From the NCBI GenBank assembly GCA_903813345.2, contig CAIIXF020000007.1, positions 4,531,730 through 4,595,729 on the forward strand: a DNA stretch of 64,000 nucleotides. Direction: 5' to 3'. Source of the stretch: Owenia fusiformis (Eukaryota; Annelida; Polychaeta; Sabellida; Oweniidae). The notes beneath the pieces were generated by a model that saw nothing but the letters and a program-made list of their open reading frames with translations, did not search any database and had not been told where the DNA came from. This document shows, piece by piece, positions 36,901 to 50,204 of this stretch. The stretch's first letter is position 1; each line of letters starts with the position of its first letter. Position numbers and translations under genes: made by a program.

Positions 36901-39900
36901 AATAAAATAATCCTTCAACTGAGCACACCCTGGATATGCCAGATAGTCACTTTGATTTGTTTGTTAACCTATTGTAGGATAAAACAGTTATTTCAATTTA
37001 ATGCACCGTTTGCTCCTACTCCATACAACAGTGATTGCAACATAGCAAAGTCTCTTGGGGTGGAATAAAGTAAATATAATACAGTAGTAGTTAAAACTTT
37101 TCACGCTTCATTGGGGTACATAGTTGTGTGATTCTGATATATTATTGGGTCGTGCAGGTTTACAAAATTATAAGTGGACTCATTTTCAAAAAACTGAGAT
37201 CCATTTCTTCAAAACTGAAGGTTGGTTTTGAGGCTAAAATGGGGAAATTCCCTGCTATTTTGGGCATGCAAAGGGCATTGAAAAACCAGAAATGTTAAAT
37301 GGCTATTAATCGCAACACTTTGGCAGGTTCGAGTTGGGTTGGAAAACATCATACTGACTTTAATGTACCATGTGTAAAGTCACAATTCCATTAAAGAGAA
37401 AATTTATTGTGTATTTTCAGAACATAATGAAGTTGTGTTTTTGAACTTCTATGCTGATTGGTAAGTATTCACTTCAGAAATGGAGTAGCAATTGTAGGGT
37501 TTTGTCGTTTAGATACCCCCATATTCTCAAAGTTCATAACAGACCACAATAGGCTAGATGCGAGAAGTAATAATCTTGATTTACATCATTAAATATTCAA
37601 AATTTTGTCAAAGTGGTGTCATATTTGAAATCTACATCTAAAAGTACATCTAGATATATGGTTCTCGAAAATTGTTTATCAACTTTGAATTTTTTTTTGG
37701 AAATGTGACTTCAAGTTCGGGTTGATTCCCCATAGACCCCATGTTACTAAATCACAAAAAGTGAAATATCTTTTATTGTATTGGACAGATAACATTTTCT
37801 TTTACTGGACATACTTTAATTTGCGTAACTATTGGATGCATTAGGGTTACAGTATATGAAAACTGAACCACTAAAAATGATGTAATTTAAGTTAAAGGGA
37901 ACTTTCTACTATCCCGGTCATGCTATCTGACCCAAATGAGTCACCTGGTGGTAAATCTGGTAACTACCTACTTGCATCTGGGTTATTGGCACCATGAGTA
38001 GACTATAATACTTTGACCTAATTCCCTAAGAAATAATGAGGCTTGAAAAAATTCTCATGTTCATCTAATCACTTATATTTGCTAGATATAACTTGCTCGT
38101 CTAATCACTTATACTTTTGCACTGTACTTTCAATTTTCTCATCATTTTTTGATATCATTTTTGATGATGGATGAAAATTACCCTTTGCATTCGTTCGACT
38201 TCACTTCTTAAAAGAGAGCTTCGTCTTCACTCTTTCAGTTTACAATAAATCTCTGATCCCATCGAGCCAATCAGAGTTTGTCGTCGAAAAACGGACGACT
38301 TTCTGTATGGGGATTTCCTCTAACATCCCTGCATTGTTAATGAGCATGAATTTAGCACATGTTCCTTCCACTTGGCTGATTGGTTGAAAAACGTTCAGTG
38401 TGATAGATTTGAAATGATTTATTACACGGGCTGTCACAGGCACCAATCTTTGAGGCGGAGCTGCTAAACTTTAATATTGTCTATACTAGGCAGAGGGTAG
38501 TTTATAACTAAACTCTGCGCGCAGGTTAGATGGAAATCATATGCGGTCTACAATATATACACACTCGTGCATTAAGACAATGTCATTTCTTTTAAAATCC
38601 AGATATATTATGTATGTATGTTCTCGAAATAATGTTGCTGATACCTTGTGAAACCTTGAATATAATATTGTCTGTTTCATGATCAGACATATTATTAGAA
38701 CACTGGAATTGCTTTTACGATATTGCCAATATACAATATGTATGCAGTACTGTACCATAAAATGTGATTAGTTGCATACTTAACATGCGATGTATGGATT
38801 AGATGTTTTTGTTAACTCAATTAAATAGGCTTCCTGTGTAATTAATTTCATCTGTCATTCAATTATGTTAAAGTAATAAGGTTATTCTACTGGGAAGTTT
38901 TAATTCCCAAGTTGAATGCTGCAAAAATGCATAATGTTTGATTAGAATTATTTAGTATTTGGAAGAATATTTTATTTACAAGTACTTATATTCAATGTCC
39001 CACAGTCAAGGTTCTGATTCAAGCATATTTTCATTCATTTTTTCCCCAAACAATTTTTTTATTAGATGTACATTGTACATTGTTTGATAATTTCACAAGT
39101 ATTTAGAGAATAGAAGTGGAAATGTAATGAAATTGTATTTCCATTTATAAACACATGTATCAGTAAGTTATCCTTTTCTTGTGTCAGGATGGGATATCAC
39201 ATGTCATTCCTAATATTTCAGGTGCCGATTCAGTCAGATGTTGAAGCCCACATTTGAAGAAGCTGCAAATAAAATAGGTGAAGAATTCCCTCCAGTAAGT
39301 ATAATTGCAGAATTTAATGCAAATATAGCTATGTAATATTAACTATAGCTGCAAGAAACTATAACAGTAACTATTATTAGAAGGCAAACCCGCATTTTTA
39401 CTATGACTAAAAGTGAGTTAATTACATATGTCATTTTATTCCTGTTTGTTTGATATACAGTAGTATTTATATGTAGTTATTAATAGTAGAATGCAGTTTA
39501 ATGGCTATTGTTTTGATTGTCATATGTCATTCATTTAATAAAACAGCTGTAGTACTAATTTCCAAATTAAATTGAAAGAACAGTACTACATCTTCCAATC
39601 ATAAATATTATTAATGTTTTTATTGTTTTAAGTTTTATTGTTAATTAAAGTACTGCTGATAATTATGTTGTTCTGATTGTAATAACATTAATTGAAGATC
39701 AAACCAAAGGACATTACATAAATTGGCAATTCCAGAATTTTTTGAATAAATCTCTATAGATGTCAGTTCAGTTATTTCGCCATCATTTAATTATGATGAG
39801 GTATGAGAAAGTTGCCCCCAACCATCTTAAATTCAGCACCTTCGAGTTATAATCTTATGATTTGTTTTACTGTACATGCATCATGTGTGCCCCTTATGGT

Positions 39901-42900
39901 TTCAGTTAACCTTTTACTTTCAAAAGGCACCATATTGTAGGTTATAAGGTATAGATTATTATAACGAAACAAGTCTCCCGAACCCCTTTAGCATTCACTT
40001 TGATCATCTCTGGATTGCTCATGTCTGCCGTGCTAACCCCTTTTTGAAAATTCAGTCAGGTCTGTACAGAATGAACATATCAATGCTCACTTATTGATAT
40101 CAGAAATCTTTGTACATGCACTAATATCTCTTAATGGGACTTTATAGTCTGTATTTTCATGTGTTTCAGGAACAAGGAAAGGTTCTGTTTGTCAAGGTGA
40201 ACTGTGATGTGCAACGTGAGTAGAAAAATTTGAAATTAATATACAGCTATAGATTTTAAAAATAATGAAAAATTTGAAATTAATTTACAGCTGTAGATTT
40301 AGAAACTCATCAAGTCCCATGATGTGCGACGTGAGAAGAAAAATTTGAATTTAATTTACAGCTATAGATTTATAAATTATAAATTTCCCAAAAGTCCCAA
40401 ACTAAGACACTTACAAGAGTCCATAACATATTTCACAGATGAAAAAATGCATAATTTTAATGTTTAAGTGTTATTCAAAAAATTTATAAGATACGTTTTA
40501 TTTTCAGCTGAGATAGCTCAAAAATATTTTGTGAATAAGTACCCCACATTGAAGCTAGTCCGTAATGGTGAACTTGTAAAGAAAGAATACAGAGGTCAAA
40601 GGTCAGTGGAGGCTCTAGTTCAGTTCATCAAAGACCAGATCAAGTCAACCGTAGCTGAAGTAGCATCATCAGATGATCTTGACAATTTGGACGTAAGTGT
40701 CTTTTAGATATCTGGTTTCAGCAGTTTGTATATACATGTAATATGAAGAGGGTGACAACATCTGCCAAATGTGAAATCATCACAAAAGTGTATAGAAAGA
40801 TGTCTAAAATGTATTTTTATTTGGAAACTAAGCAAAAGTAATTGCAGTCTAAACAATAAAACCTTTGTAAAGAGGCCACCCTTTGGACATTCGAAAAATT
40901 GTTAAAATTGGTCATTTTGAAACCAAGCAAAAATATTTATTGTGCAAATATAGATGTAGGTGTTGCATGTTATTATAATTATCTGCATTTTGTATTTATG
41001 CACAAATTCATTTAAATATTTTGTTAGGAAAATAAACGTCACATTATTGGCTACTTCAATGAGGCAAGTGGACCTGCATATGAGAATTTCAAGAAAATCT
41101 CAAGTCTTTTGAAAGATGACTGTCAGTTTACTGGATTGTTTGGGTGAGTAAATCTTAAGTGAGTCCAGTTTGGTAAAATAGATTCAAATAAAAAAATCAT
41201 TTGTTTTGGTCTGTTTAATAGATGTACATTTGGAAATATAGTCATCGATCCTTTTATGACTTGGAATAAAATTCATAGATTATGTTTCAAAAAGGACGGG
41301 TGTCATTAAGGGCCCTTTTCACACTTTTGAAAAAATGACTAAGTCAGAGAATGGCCTCTTAATGGCATGTCCCCTTTCATTTTGGAGCTTCCAAGAGGTT
41401 TTAAGTAATAAAAATGGTATTTCTAAATGAAATAAGGCCCTATGCCATTGTGTTATTCCAGTGAGGCAAGCATCAAGGAGAGAGCAAATGGTGACAATAT
41501 TGTATACAGAGCTCCAAGAGTAAGTTACATTGTATTTTAGTTTGTCCATTCATCCATCCGTTCGTGTGTCCAATTGATAACTCAATTATGGTTCAAATGT
41601 TAAAGACATATACTGTGTTCTGCTGTAGGACCTCTGCCCAAGAAGGAATTTTTAATATGGCTGCTCAATTGACCATCACATTAAAATTTCATCAAGGGTA
41701 TAATTATCAATTCAAAAATATGATCCTGATGTCAATTGTCATAAATCAATGCTCAATGCTCATAATGAAAAGATTCTCAATAAAAATCCATTGAATAAGT
41801 AATTTATAACCTGGGTGACTGGTGACAATGACATGCTATTGTCAAAGAAACTACATTCTTTCTTGTAACTCCACCATTCATTCCCCTAACCCAGGAATGC
41901 ATCCGAATTGCTCATGATAATACCCTATCTGTATTTCAGACCCACAATGAGGATTTACAATACTTGGCCAACCTGGGTGATTATGATATGCTGTTGAGAT
42001 GGACTACAGACAAGTGTGTTCCTGTTGTGAGAGAAATCACTTTTGAAAATGCAGAGGTAACAAGAAAATTATGTTAATTCACTCCTTTAACTCTATGGTA
42101 TATCGTTTTGCAAATCTGTACAGTATAAAGTAACAAAATTCCAAAATATGAACAATTTAAAAATTAATATGCATAAGCATTTTGATATAAGTATTACACA
42201 TAGAGACAATAGTCTTAGTCATCAGATATATACCAAATATTCCATTCTATTTTCGGTGAATACACGTTCATCTTTCCCTCAGTATATTTCCTGCAGCCAG
42301 AAGGAAACTATAGGGTCCATTCATAATTATTAATCTTCTTGTTCACTCAAATTATGTCCCTCAGAACTACAGAGAATGTCTCATTTATATTTTTAGGAGC
42401 TAACAGAAGAAGGGCTACCATTCCTGATTCTATTCCATAAACCCGATGACACAGAGATTGTTGATTTATTCTCTAAAACAGTTGCCTCTCATCTTATGGC
42501 ACATAAATGTAAGTGTACTTGTACCAAAAGAAGTGTTATATATGTATGTAGTCTGAGTTTAATGTAAATCTCCACTTAATGATGTGATAGATTATTTCAT
42601 TCTGTCGATAAATAACACCATTCAAAGATTTGAGTGAGACCCCACACAAGGGAAGGTATGGGGATTTTGACAATAAAAATTGGCTGTCATCATATTCACT
42701 ACCCTGTAAGCAATAATATCTATGAAGTACATATAATTAACATTCAGATTGTGTCAACCTTTGAATGGTACATTAGTTGCTTTAGCCAAACACAATAAGA
42801 AGTTTCAGAATGGAAAACTCGATTGTTTACAAGCATTACAGTTGTTCTGTTATAAATCTGAAAATCTAAAATTCTGTCTATTTTTTTTTCTATTTGCAGC

Positions 42901-45900
42901 CAGTATAAACTTTTTAACAGCTGATGGGCTGAAATTCTCACATCCTCTCCATCACCTGGGTAAATCAACAAATGACCTACCAGTCATAGCTATTGACAGT
43001 TTTAGACATATGTATGTCTTTCCAAAAGATATAAAAGAAAGTTTAGCGTAAGTATTGATGCTACATTTAACCTGTGTATGTCAAAACTCATCGGGAATTG
43101 TTCTTAAACAAAAGGGGAACACAAACGTTATTAATCGTTATCTCTGGCTGAACATGTCTTAGCCTCAACAAAAAAACTTTAGTGGTACTCACTCTGATTT
43201 GTGTAACAGTTTTATATATATAATTTTTAACCTTTAGCATGCTGACTTATTTACAGCAAATATATCCCACACGACTGACTTATTTTTCAAAGAGTGCAAA
43301 AAATGATATGCCTGGACTAAATAATAATTAATATCTCAATAACTACTGAATGAATCTGGATAAAATTTTCACAAAGGGAAGATACACTGGCTCATGAAAA
43401 ATGTTCTCATGAATTTTTTTCGTACATAAACACGACTGGGCATAAATATACCATGAATTCTCCTCCGGAATCCACCGCTTCGCCCCTGGGGAGATTTAAC
43501 GTCTGGTCAGAATCCAAAACTGAATTTGCAGCGATCGAATTTTCATCTTTTCAGTTGAGAAAATATTCTAGATTCTATTTTCGATGACCATTATTGGCTT
43601 CCAAGAGCCTAAAGAGCTCGAAAAAATCGCAATCCATTTCCTCCACATTTTCGTTGTGATCGTATTTGGCCGCCATTTTGTACGATTTGTTTACTAAAAA
43701 CGGCTTTAACACTGTTTAAATTGTTGAATTGAGAAATATTTTTCGAAAGATCGCCATTTCTAGGTCAACAGGAAGTCATGTAAGGACTAAATAAATCGGG
43801 CAATCTAATTGGATCATAAGAACGGCGGGAAAAAGTAAAGTTTTTGAGAGTTTAAAATGAGTTTAAACTCAGTCGACCGGAGTCGCTGGCAGTTGCTGGG
43901 GATTGTTAAGCACAGGCGACTCCGCACGCTGCTAGCATGCTAAAGGTTAATGGAATACATTTTTTTATAGATTTTTGTGACATGAATTTGTATTCTTGTG
44001 ACATGTACCTCTTATCTTGCACATTTTTATTTATTTTTGAAACCAATTTATAATTTATGAAATATTTTTCACCTCTTGGATATCAGAAAAATAAAAACTC
44101 ATGAAACATCTTTTGATTATCTTCTTTAACATTTTCAAATCTAGGAATATTATTTTGAAATTTTATTTTAGATTTTCTCATAGAACTCCATTATAAATTC
44201 AAAGTTGAAAAGTTACAGATAAGTTGGAGATATAGAAGAACTAAAACTTGCATCTTTTTAAAAGCAATTACTATTTCACACATTTCCATCCTCGCTTTCA
44301 CACTTAATGCAACATTTCTGTCCACAAGAGAAATCAAAAACTCAACACAGATTTTTTAAAAATCAAATTTGTTTTATTTCTTTTAGGAATCCAGCTGTTA
44401 TATCTCAATTCATAGCAGATCTCCACTCAGGAAAGTTACATAGGGAGTTCCATCATGGTCCAGACCCAACAACCTCTCCTGCTCAACAGGTATGTAGGCT
44501 TCATCTCCCTTTGTGTTATCTCTGTTCCAGAATTGATGATTTAAGGTGAAAGCATGATTGCCACAATTAAGCATATTGGCATTCAATTGCCCAATAGGCA
44601 ACCAGGCAATGTTTTCCAATTTTATTGCCAAGATTGAAAGGCAGTTGGTATTGAAATTCAGGCAGCTGTGAATTTTATGCATTCTCCATGCAGTTTTTTA
44701 TTTATGTTTTGACATATTGTTACGGTTTCCTGGTTGTGACGATTTGTCATGTATATGTCTTGTTTCTCTAAATATGAATCAACTGCGTGCACTCATTTCA
44801 AATTTTGGCATTTTTGTATGATTTATTGGCAGATCCAGACTAGAAGAACACATGTAATTTCTAAAATACTAATAAGGAATTTGTTCAAACTGTATTTAAA
44901 TGGAAATGGTGTTGACTGTTGTATGTCATGGCCAGAAAGAAATCTGATCTATTTTTAGTATCAAGTAAACGATATGATTGTATCAAGTACAGATTAATGC
45001 GACAAAATGCATCTCGCTCAGTGCAATATTTCACTCTTTGTGTTCTTGGTATTCCCAATCATTGTATATAAAGTTTGTTAAACTAATGTGATAATTGACA
45101 CGAATAGGTCAAAGCTGATGAGAAAAATGATGATGAAGATGATTATGATGATAACAGTGATGATCAGGTATTTTGTTAGTAAAGCACAGGGTACTGTAAT
45201 GCATGAGGTTGAGAAGAAAATGTGAAACTTAGTTCTTTATTGGGAAGGTGAGGTGAAATAGAGGGACTGGCTAGAACTCTACTACATGGATTTATTATGT
45301 CACCACCAAAAAGTGGTGACATTTTGTTATGGTCTCCGTTTTTTGTGACGGCTGTTGGCGATCGGCGATTGGTGTCTATAACAAATGGTGGTGACATTTT
45401 GCATGTTAATGCCTTGTACTATGATTGTATTGTTGTATTAACAGAGTGACATTGAAAAATACAAGTACATGTACTTCAAAGTCTTAATTTTTCCATTGTG
45501 TGATTGTGGGACTGGATATGTAGAGCGGGGGAGTCTATTAGGATATTAAATAAGTTATGTTGTGTCCCATAACCAAAATAGGTTCTAATTAATAAGTAAG
45601 CTTGATGTGTTTCTGCCTTGGTACTCAGATTCCATAATGTTGTAAGACATAAGTGGCACAGGTTATATCATACAGATAAGTTGTTACCAATAAAATGGCT
45701 GTTGTCCAATAAATGTTGTGTGCATCAAACACTCAGGTTTAGATGTACTTTCTATCAATCTGTACTTGTACAAATGTTCAAGTAAGATCCTTTATAGCGG
45801 TTTTGAGAGACATCTATATATTCTCTACAGTTCTTGTATATCATTTAATCATATTTCTTGCTCTGTTTAATCATTTCTATGGCAAATTGTATTTACAGTG

Positions 45901-46678
45901 CATATTTAAATTTTTACCTTCAGTTTTATTCTGATAAAGCATTGTCTGTTATTTTGTGTGGTGATTACGCATAACTGTAGGTGTTTTGAATTGAATAAGT
46001 GGATATATGCAAAGGCAATATTAAGATTATTTAAGTATGTGTTTTAATTCTTATCTCATAAAAATTGATTTTAAGTAACTCATAATTAAGAGCCTTATTT
46101 CTAATTTATTGTAGATCAGCATGATTTACTTTATTTATGTTTTATGCACGTCCAGTTGTTATATATATAATTATATGTTATAGCAGTAGAGTAGTTACCA
46201 CATTTTTGAAGGGGCTGTATTTCATTATTATTATTTGGCACATGTTTCAGCTTTGTCACGTTGAAAAGTTCCTAGGGCAATTTCGGATTGACCTCATCTG
46301 TCCTCCAAAAATTAATTCAAATTTTTTAAAATTCCAAATCAAAAGCTGTCTCCTAATAAAAATCAATGAACCTTTAATTGTTTGGCTTTTCCTTCAAAAG
46401 TGATGCATGCTGTTGGTAGACATACATTTATATACTGTCTTTGTCCTTTAGGCATTTAAAAATTGTTGAGTGTTTAAAAAGTTGACTTAGTTAAGTTTCT
46501 TGTTTTACAGATTGGAGAGGAGAAAAAGGAGGGAGACTCAACACCTCATGTACCTAATGATCAAGACAAAACCGAGGAAGAAGAAGAAGTTAAAAAACCA
46601 ACCTCACCCCCTGAATCACTATTTAAAAAGCTACAACCATCAAATAGTCGTTATACAATCCTCAAGGATGAGTTATGA
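33908..46678 (+). CDS. ERP44: Endoplasmic reticulum resident protein 44 (thioredoxin-family ER retention chaperone)
   Basis: Fourteen exons: 33908-33946, 36546-36615, 37421-37460, 39222-39294, 40170-40215, 40508-40692, 41028-41143, 41462-41519, 41940-42056, 42397-42508, 42900-43047, 44387-44489, 45108-45167, 46511-46678. All close in phase, giving 444 residues (human 406). A signal peptide (about residues 1-22) is split between exons 1 and 2. The active-site motif CRFS (residues 51-54) has the single reactive Cys that forms mixed disulfides with Ero1 and unassembled client proteins. Cys86 (VNCD) and the Cys183/Cys235 pair are kept. The b' and tail signatures LTEEGLPFLILFHKPDD, VIAIDSFRHMYVF and LHSGKLHREFHHGPDPT are nearly as in vertebrates. 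The protein ends KDEL where human has RDEL. The extra length comes mainly from an acidic exon (45108-45167). Positions of a second vertebrate disulfide are both non-Cys. Confidence 0.95.
34257..34603. mobile_element. Foldback MITE in ERP44 intron 1
   Basis: An imperfect inverted repeat has arms of about 90 bp at 34257-34345 and 34513-34603. Matching words are AAAAATAAGAAAT, GCAATAATATATGGAAAA and ATGACATTTGT, with their complements in the right arm. No coding content was seen. Confidence 0.65.
35088..35574. mobile_element. 487-bp MITE with 43-bp perfect terminal inverted repeats, PIF/Harbinger-like
   Basis: The block beginning GGGGCGGGGTCAAAATATCG at 35088 is repeated as an exact reverse complement ending at 35574, over about 43 bp. 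TTA flanks both sides (35085-35087, 35575-35577), a PIF/Harbinger-type target duplication. The arms continue with weaker G-rich inverted similarity. Confidence 0.8.
35933..36091. mobile_element. 159-bp hairpin MITE
   Basis: The left arm from 35933 (GGAATAAATAATGATAGGCC, then ATTCAATATGGTGAAATTCAGCAC) pairs with the right arm ending at 36091. The loop contains a weaker inner match (GACAGAATGTT with AACATTCTGTC). It is the third foldback element in ERP44 intron 1. Confidence 0.75.
38165..38515. repeat. Dispersed repeat, first of two copies
   Basis: This segment matches 59735-59925 in the same direction. Shared words include AGCTTCGTCTTCACT, CAGTTTACAATAAATCTCTGA (one change in the other copy), GGACGACTTTCT and GTCTATACTAGGCAGAGGGTA. 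It lies in ERP44 intron 3. Confidence 0.65.
40206..40375. repeat. Partial duplication of an ERP44 splice donor region
   Basis: The end of exon 5 with its donor (GATGTGCAACGTGAG, near 40206) is repeated 115 bases downstream as GATGTGCGACGTGAG (40321), followed by the same AAAAATTTGAA and TTACAGCTATAGATTT words. A third partial copy lies between them near 40268-40300. Confidence 0.65.
43231..43946. mobile_element. 716-bp piggyBac-like non-autonomous element
   Basis: TTAA precedes CCTTTAGCATGCT at 43231-43243, and AGCATGCTAAAGG at 43934-43946 is followed by TTAA. A TTAA target duplication with CC-starting inverted repeats is the piggyBac signature. The interior is non-coding. It lies in ERP44 intron 11. 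Confidence 0.7.
45296..45415 (+). repeat. Dispersed TGTCACCACC repeat
   Basis: The copy opens with a small hairpin (GTCACCACCAAAAAGTGGTGAC), continues ATTTTGTTATGGTCTCCG and TTTTTTGTGACGG, and ends TTTTGCATGTTAATGCCTTG (≤20-base words). Related copies are at 30551-30680, 59088-59212, about 53680-53805 on the minus strand, and weaker ones near 8865 and 26240. Confidence 0.7.
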
Positions 46679-49600
46679 AACTGGCAAGAAGTTAGATCTG
46701 GGGTTTTAGTCGCTATTCTATATTTGACAGTAATTCAGAGTCGGATGACTTTACATGTGAAAACTACCGTGGCTTTAATGTTGGTCCTTTATAAATACTT
46801 TTAGCATTGTCAATATGAGAATGCCTTTATCACCTAATACCATTCTCTGAGAAACTCACAAGGAACAAAAGACCAGAAGCTGCACAGTGCATCTTAATTG
46901 ATGATCTATCAGAAGATATCCAGATATAACTATGACATACAAAACCCTTGCATTCCTCAAATAATATGACTCTCAGCATATTTGATAAAAATGTGAAACT
47001 TTTAACTTCTACCATCTTCGGTGTCATTTACTAACTCCAATTTGTGTTATAAATGTCATATGATATGATATTGTGACCTACTTGAACTAACAAATGGATA
47101 CATTTCAATAGCTACAGGTTGTAGCTACATATTTCTTGTATTGAATATTGATTTTTGGGCCAGCCTGCATCTTTCAATAGTCTGAAGTTCAATTCTTGAA
47201 TAAAGTAAGTGTATCAATGTGTCAGGATATTTACATCCAATAGAAATACATATATAAAGTTCCATTCAGTACTGTTTTGAAAGATTGTATTTAAAAAAAG
47301 ACAAATGGAAAAGCAATATAAAACAATTGCATTTTTTATTTTCCCCAGATTTTGGAGACAGATTGATGACTCATTTCGAGGAAAAAGGTGGGAGTTCACT
47401 TATATTGTAATACGTTTTTGATGTAATTATGTTTTAGACCGAGATTGATGTGTTAAACATAACCCTAATCAATCATTTATCTGTGATAATCAAAATGAAA
47501 AATATCAACATCACCCCAAGTAGTATATGAGCTGTTGCAATGATATTGACAATTATAGTACAAGGAAGACCTGATTGTTCAAAATAATCTTTACTGAGGA
47601 TGAATATCTCTTTATTATTTTTGAAGTGATCTTCAGAATTGAATTTCAGTATTTTCCAATATAGAAAAAACACAAATGAACAGAAAGTTTACTTTATGTG
47701 AGTGTACATTTATTTGTGTACTTAAAGCATAAAGTTCATCAACTGACATGAAAAAGCTTTATGAATAATTAACAGCATAATTTAAAGTTGAAATTTTTCA
47801 ATTATTAATGAATGTATTTTTTAATTAATTCGCTGATATATTTGAGTGTGTTAAGTTGTAATGTGTTCGTCTCACATAATTTTGAAGGCAGGTTAGAATC
47901 AGATGAATTATATTTTTGAACATTGTCATTTGACATGTTTGGGAACCTCATTGTAACTTCATTAGAATAAGTTATTATATAGAAATTTATAACCATTGGT
48001 TTTTGCTATTAGCTACTCCAAATTGTATTATTATTAAAGTAGCATCATTGTTGGCTAGTTACAAAAAAACTAGCACTGTTATTTGCTACATTAGAGTAGC
48101 ATCATTGAAAGCTACATGCAGTAAAAGTATTGAAATCAACAATATGGCTATGATACAATGGCTGCATTGATGATATTCACATGTTTTTGTTTGTTTAAAA
48201 CGAGGTGTGAAATCTCTTGACCATTGTTGACTTGTTATGTTTTGCATTAAATCAATGCACAGTTTAGTTGACTTTTCATCTTTTTTCATGTTTTACCTCA
48301 TGCATTTTAGCCTTGCATCCATTGACTCACAGCCATCTTGTAAATAAAAGTATAATGTATATAAATTATTTTGTATATAAATATTGTACAAAATTCCAAA
48401 TATTTGTAAAGCTATGGGCTTTTAGAAATAGGTTTCTTGAGTAAATTGGGTCAGTTTGCAATATACAGTAACTGCTAGACAATGTTTCTCACTGTGTCAT
48501 CTTAGAAATCTCTAGAAATATTATTAAAATCAGCACTTTTGGAGAAGGTTACACTTGATTATAAAACAGTTTCAAATCAGTGGAGTTGTCACTTTTGGCC
48601 TAGTTTTCATTTTCAAAGTGAGTGGGACAAATTGAATATTTACTCAGATTCATTTACATATGGACATATGGATTGATTGTATTTTTGTTCAGCTTAAATT
48701 TTTAGCGGACTCACTATTTTTTCTTCTATTTAGTTTGAGCTTCCGTTATTTCCAGTTTACATATCAATGCCTTGCCACCATATGATTATGCACAATAGGA
48801 ATTTGAAGCAGGAATTGCATTGATACGTGGTATGGAGAGACAATCAAAAAGATCATATGTCCGATTCCACTTTGCAATAATATCTTACAATAAGTATTCT
48901 ATGATGGCACGTATGAAGAATTTGAAAAATTTGTATGAACAAAATTAATTTCATTTTATGGCATATGATCAATCTGTGATCTTATACTACTTATTCAAAT
49001 TATCATTTTAAGAAATAGAGGTCTGGACTAAAGTTACCTGATACCCAGGAATATTGAAAATGGTGTAACAACCCAAGCTTGACCTATATGGCCTTATCTC
49101 TCTTTATTTTAAGACACTTTTGGGGTGGTGGGGTGTTGTGTTACTATCAAGCTGTTAATATGGATTGCCAATCCAGAAATTATTTAGTTAAGCATCCAAT
49201 CCCTGTGCTTTTGGCCACCATAGATATAGTGCAAGGCGGATTCACCTTTTGTATATCTGCTGCAATTATATATATGTAAATGTGTACATTATTCTATTTA
49301 GGGATGTAAAGATAAGGGTATTTCGACTATGATTATACAAGAAAAGATAATCTTTTAAAGACTCATTTTTTGTATTTTACATGTTCATTGGTAATTAAGA
49401 TCGATCATGAAATGTTTACTAATGGGGTACTCAAGAGTCTGTTCAGAATCATACTGAAAGCTAAATGTTCAAACAATATTAAACCAAGAAAAGGTTAATA
49501 TTGCAGTTAATTTCTAGTGGGTGGGTCATAAGAACTTGGAGCAGCCGAAAAGTTTTCTCCAAGTGTTGAATAACAGAACAGTAATTTACTTCCCCATCCA

Positions 49601-50200
49601 CAGTCCAATGTTCCATCCCATTTCTTGTCCTGACACCTCTAATATTAAGATGAAAGCTTGTATAATTTGAGTCTCACATTTTACATTGTAAACATTTCAG
49701 TATCTTCAGTTCAGATTACATGTATATGTTTTCATTCCAAAAATTGTCCATTTTTAAGAGACTAATACGTTATAGGCTGAATCATTCTGACTAAACCTAC
49801 TTTCCATTATTGCAGGGTTTGAGACTGATAATGTAAAGCGTAACTCCTTGGCTTAAATTGTATTTTCAAACTTTGCGTGGGGCCTTTAAGTGATTAAAGG
49901 TTTCCATTGAAATTAAGATATTGATGGTACTTCAATGTACTAGGGAAAGATGTATTATTTTACCAAAAATAAAAAAAGATGAAAAATAAGATTATCTGAG
50001 TTTTGTCCAGTGTTTGTATGTGGATGTCAATTCAAGAAATCCAAGTAATTTTTTCAAAAATTCCAATAGATGTGAACAACCTTAGATTTGACACTTTATA
50101 TTCCCTTATACTACAGAGTCAACATTATGCATATCATGCTCTATATTCTCAATATTTTTTTCACTGATGTCCTATTAAGTCATTGATGGCACTATGGAAG
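46679..50200. other. ERP44 3' flank and intergenic DNA
   Basis: AATAAA at 47199-47204, about 520 bases after the ERP44 stop, is a candidate poly(A) signal. Beyond it I see no exon with splice sites and recognisable protein, only AT-rich sequence and short chance frames. Confidence 0.5.
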
Positions 50201-50204
50201 TAAA

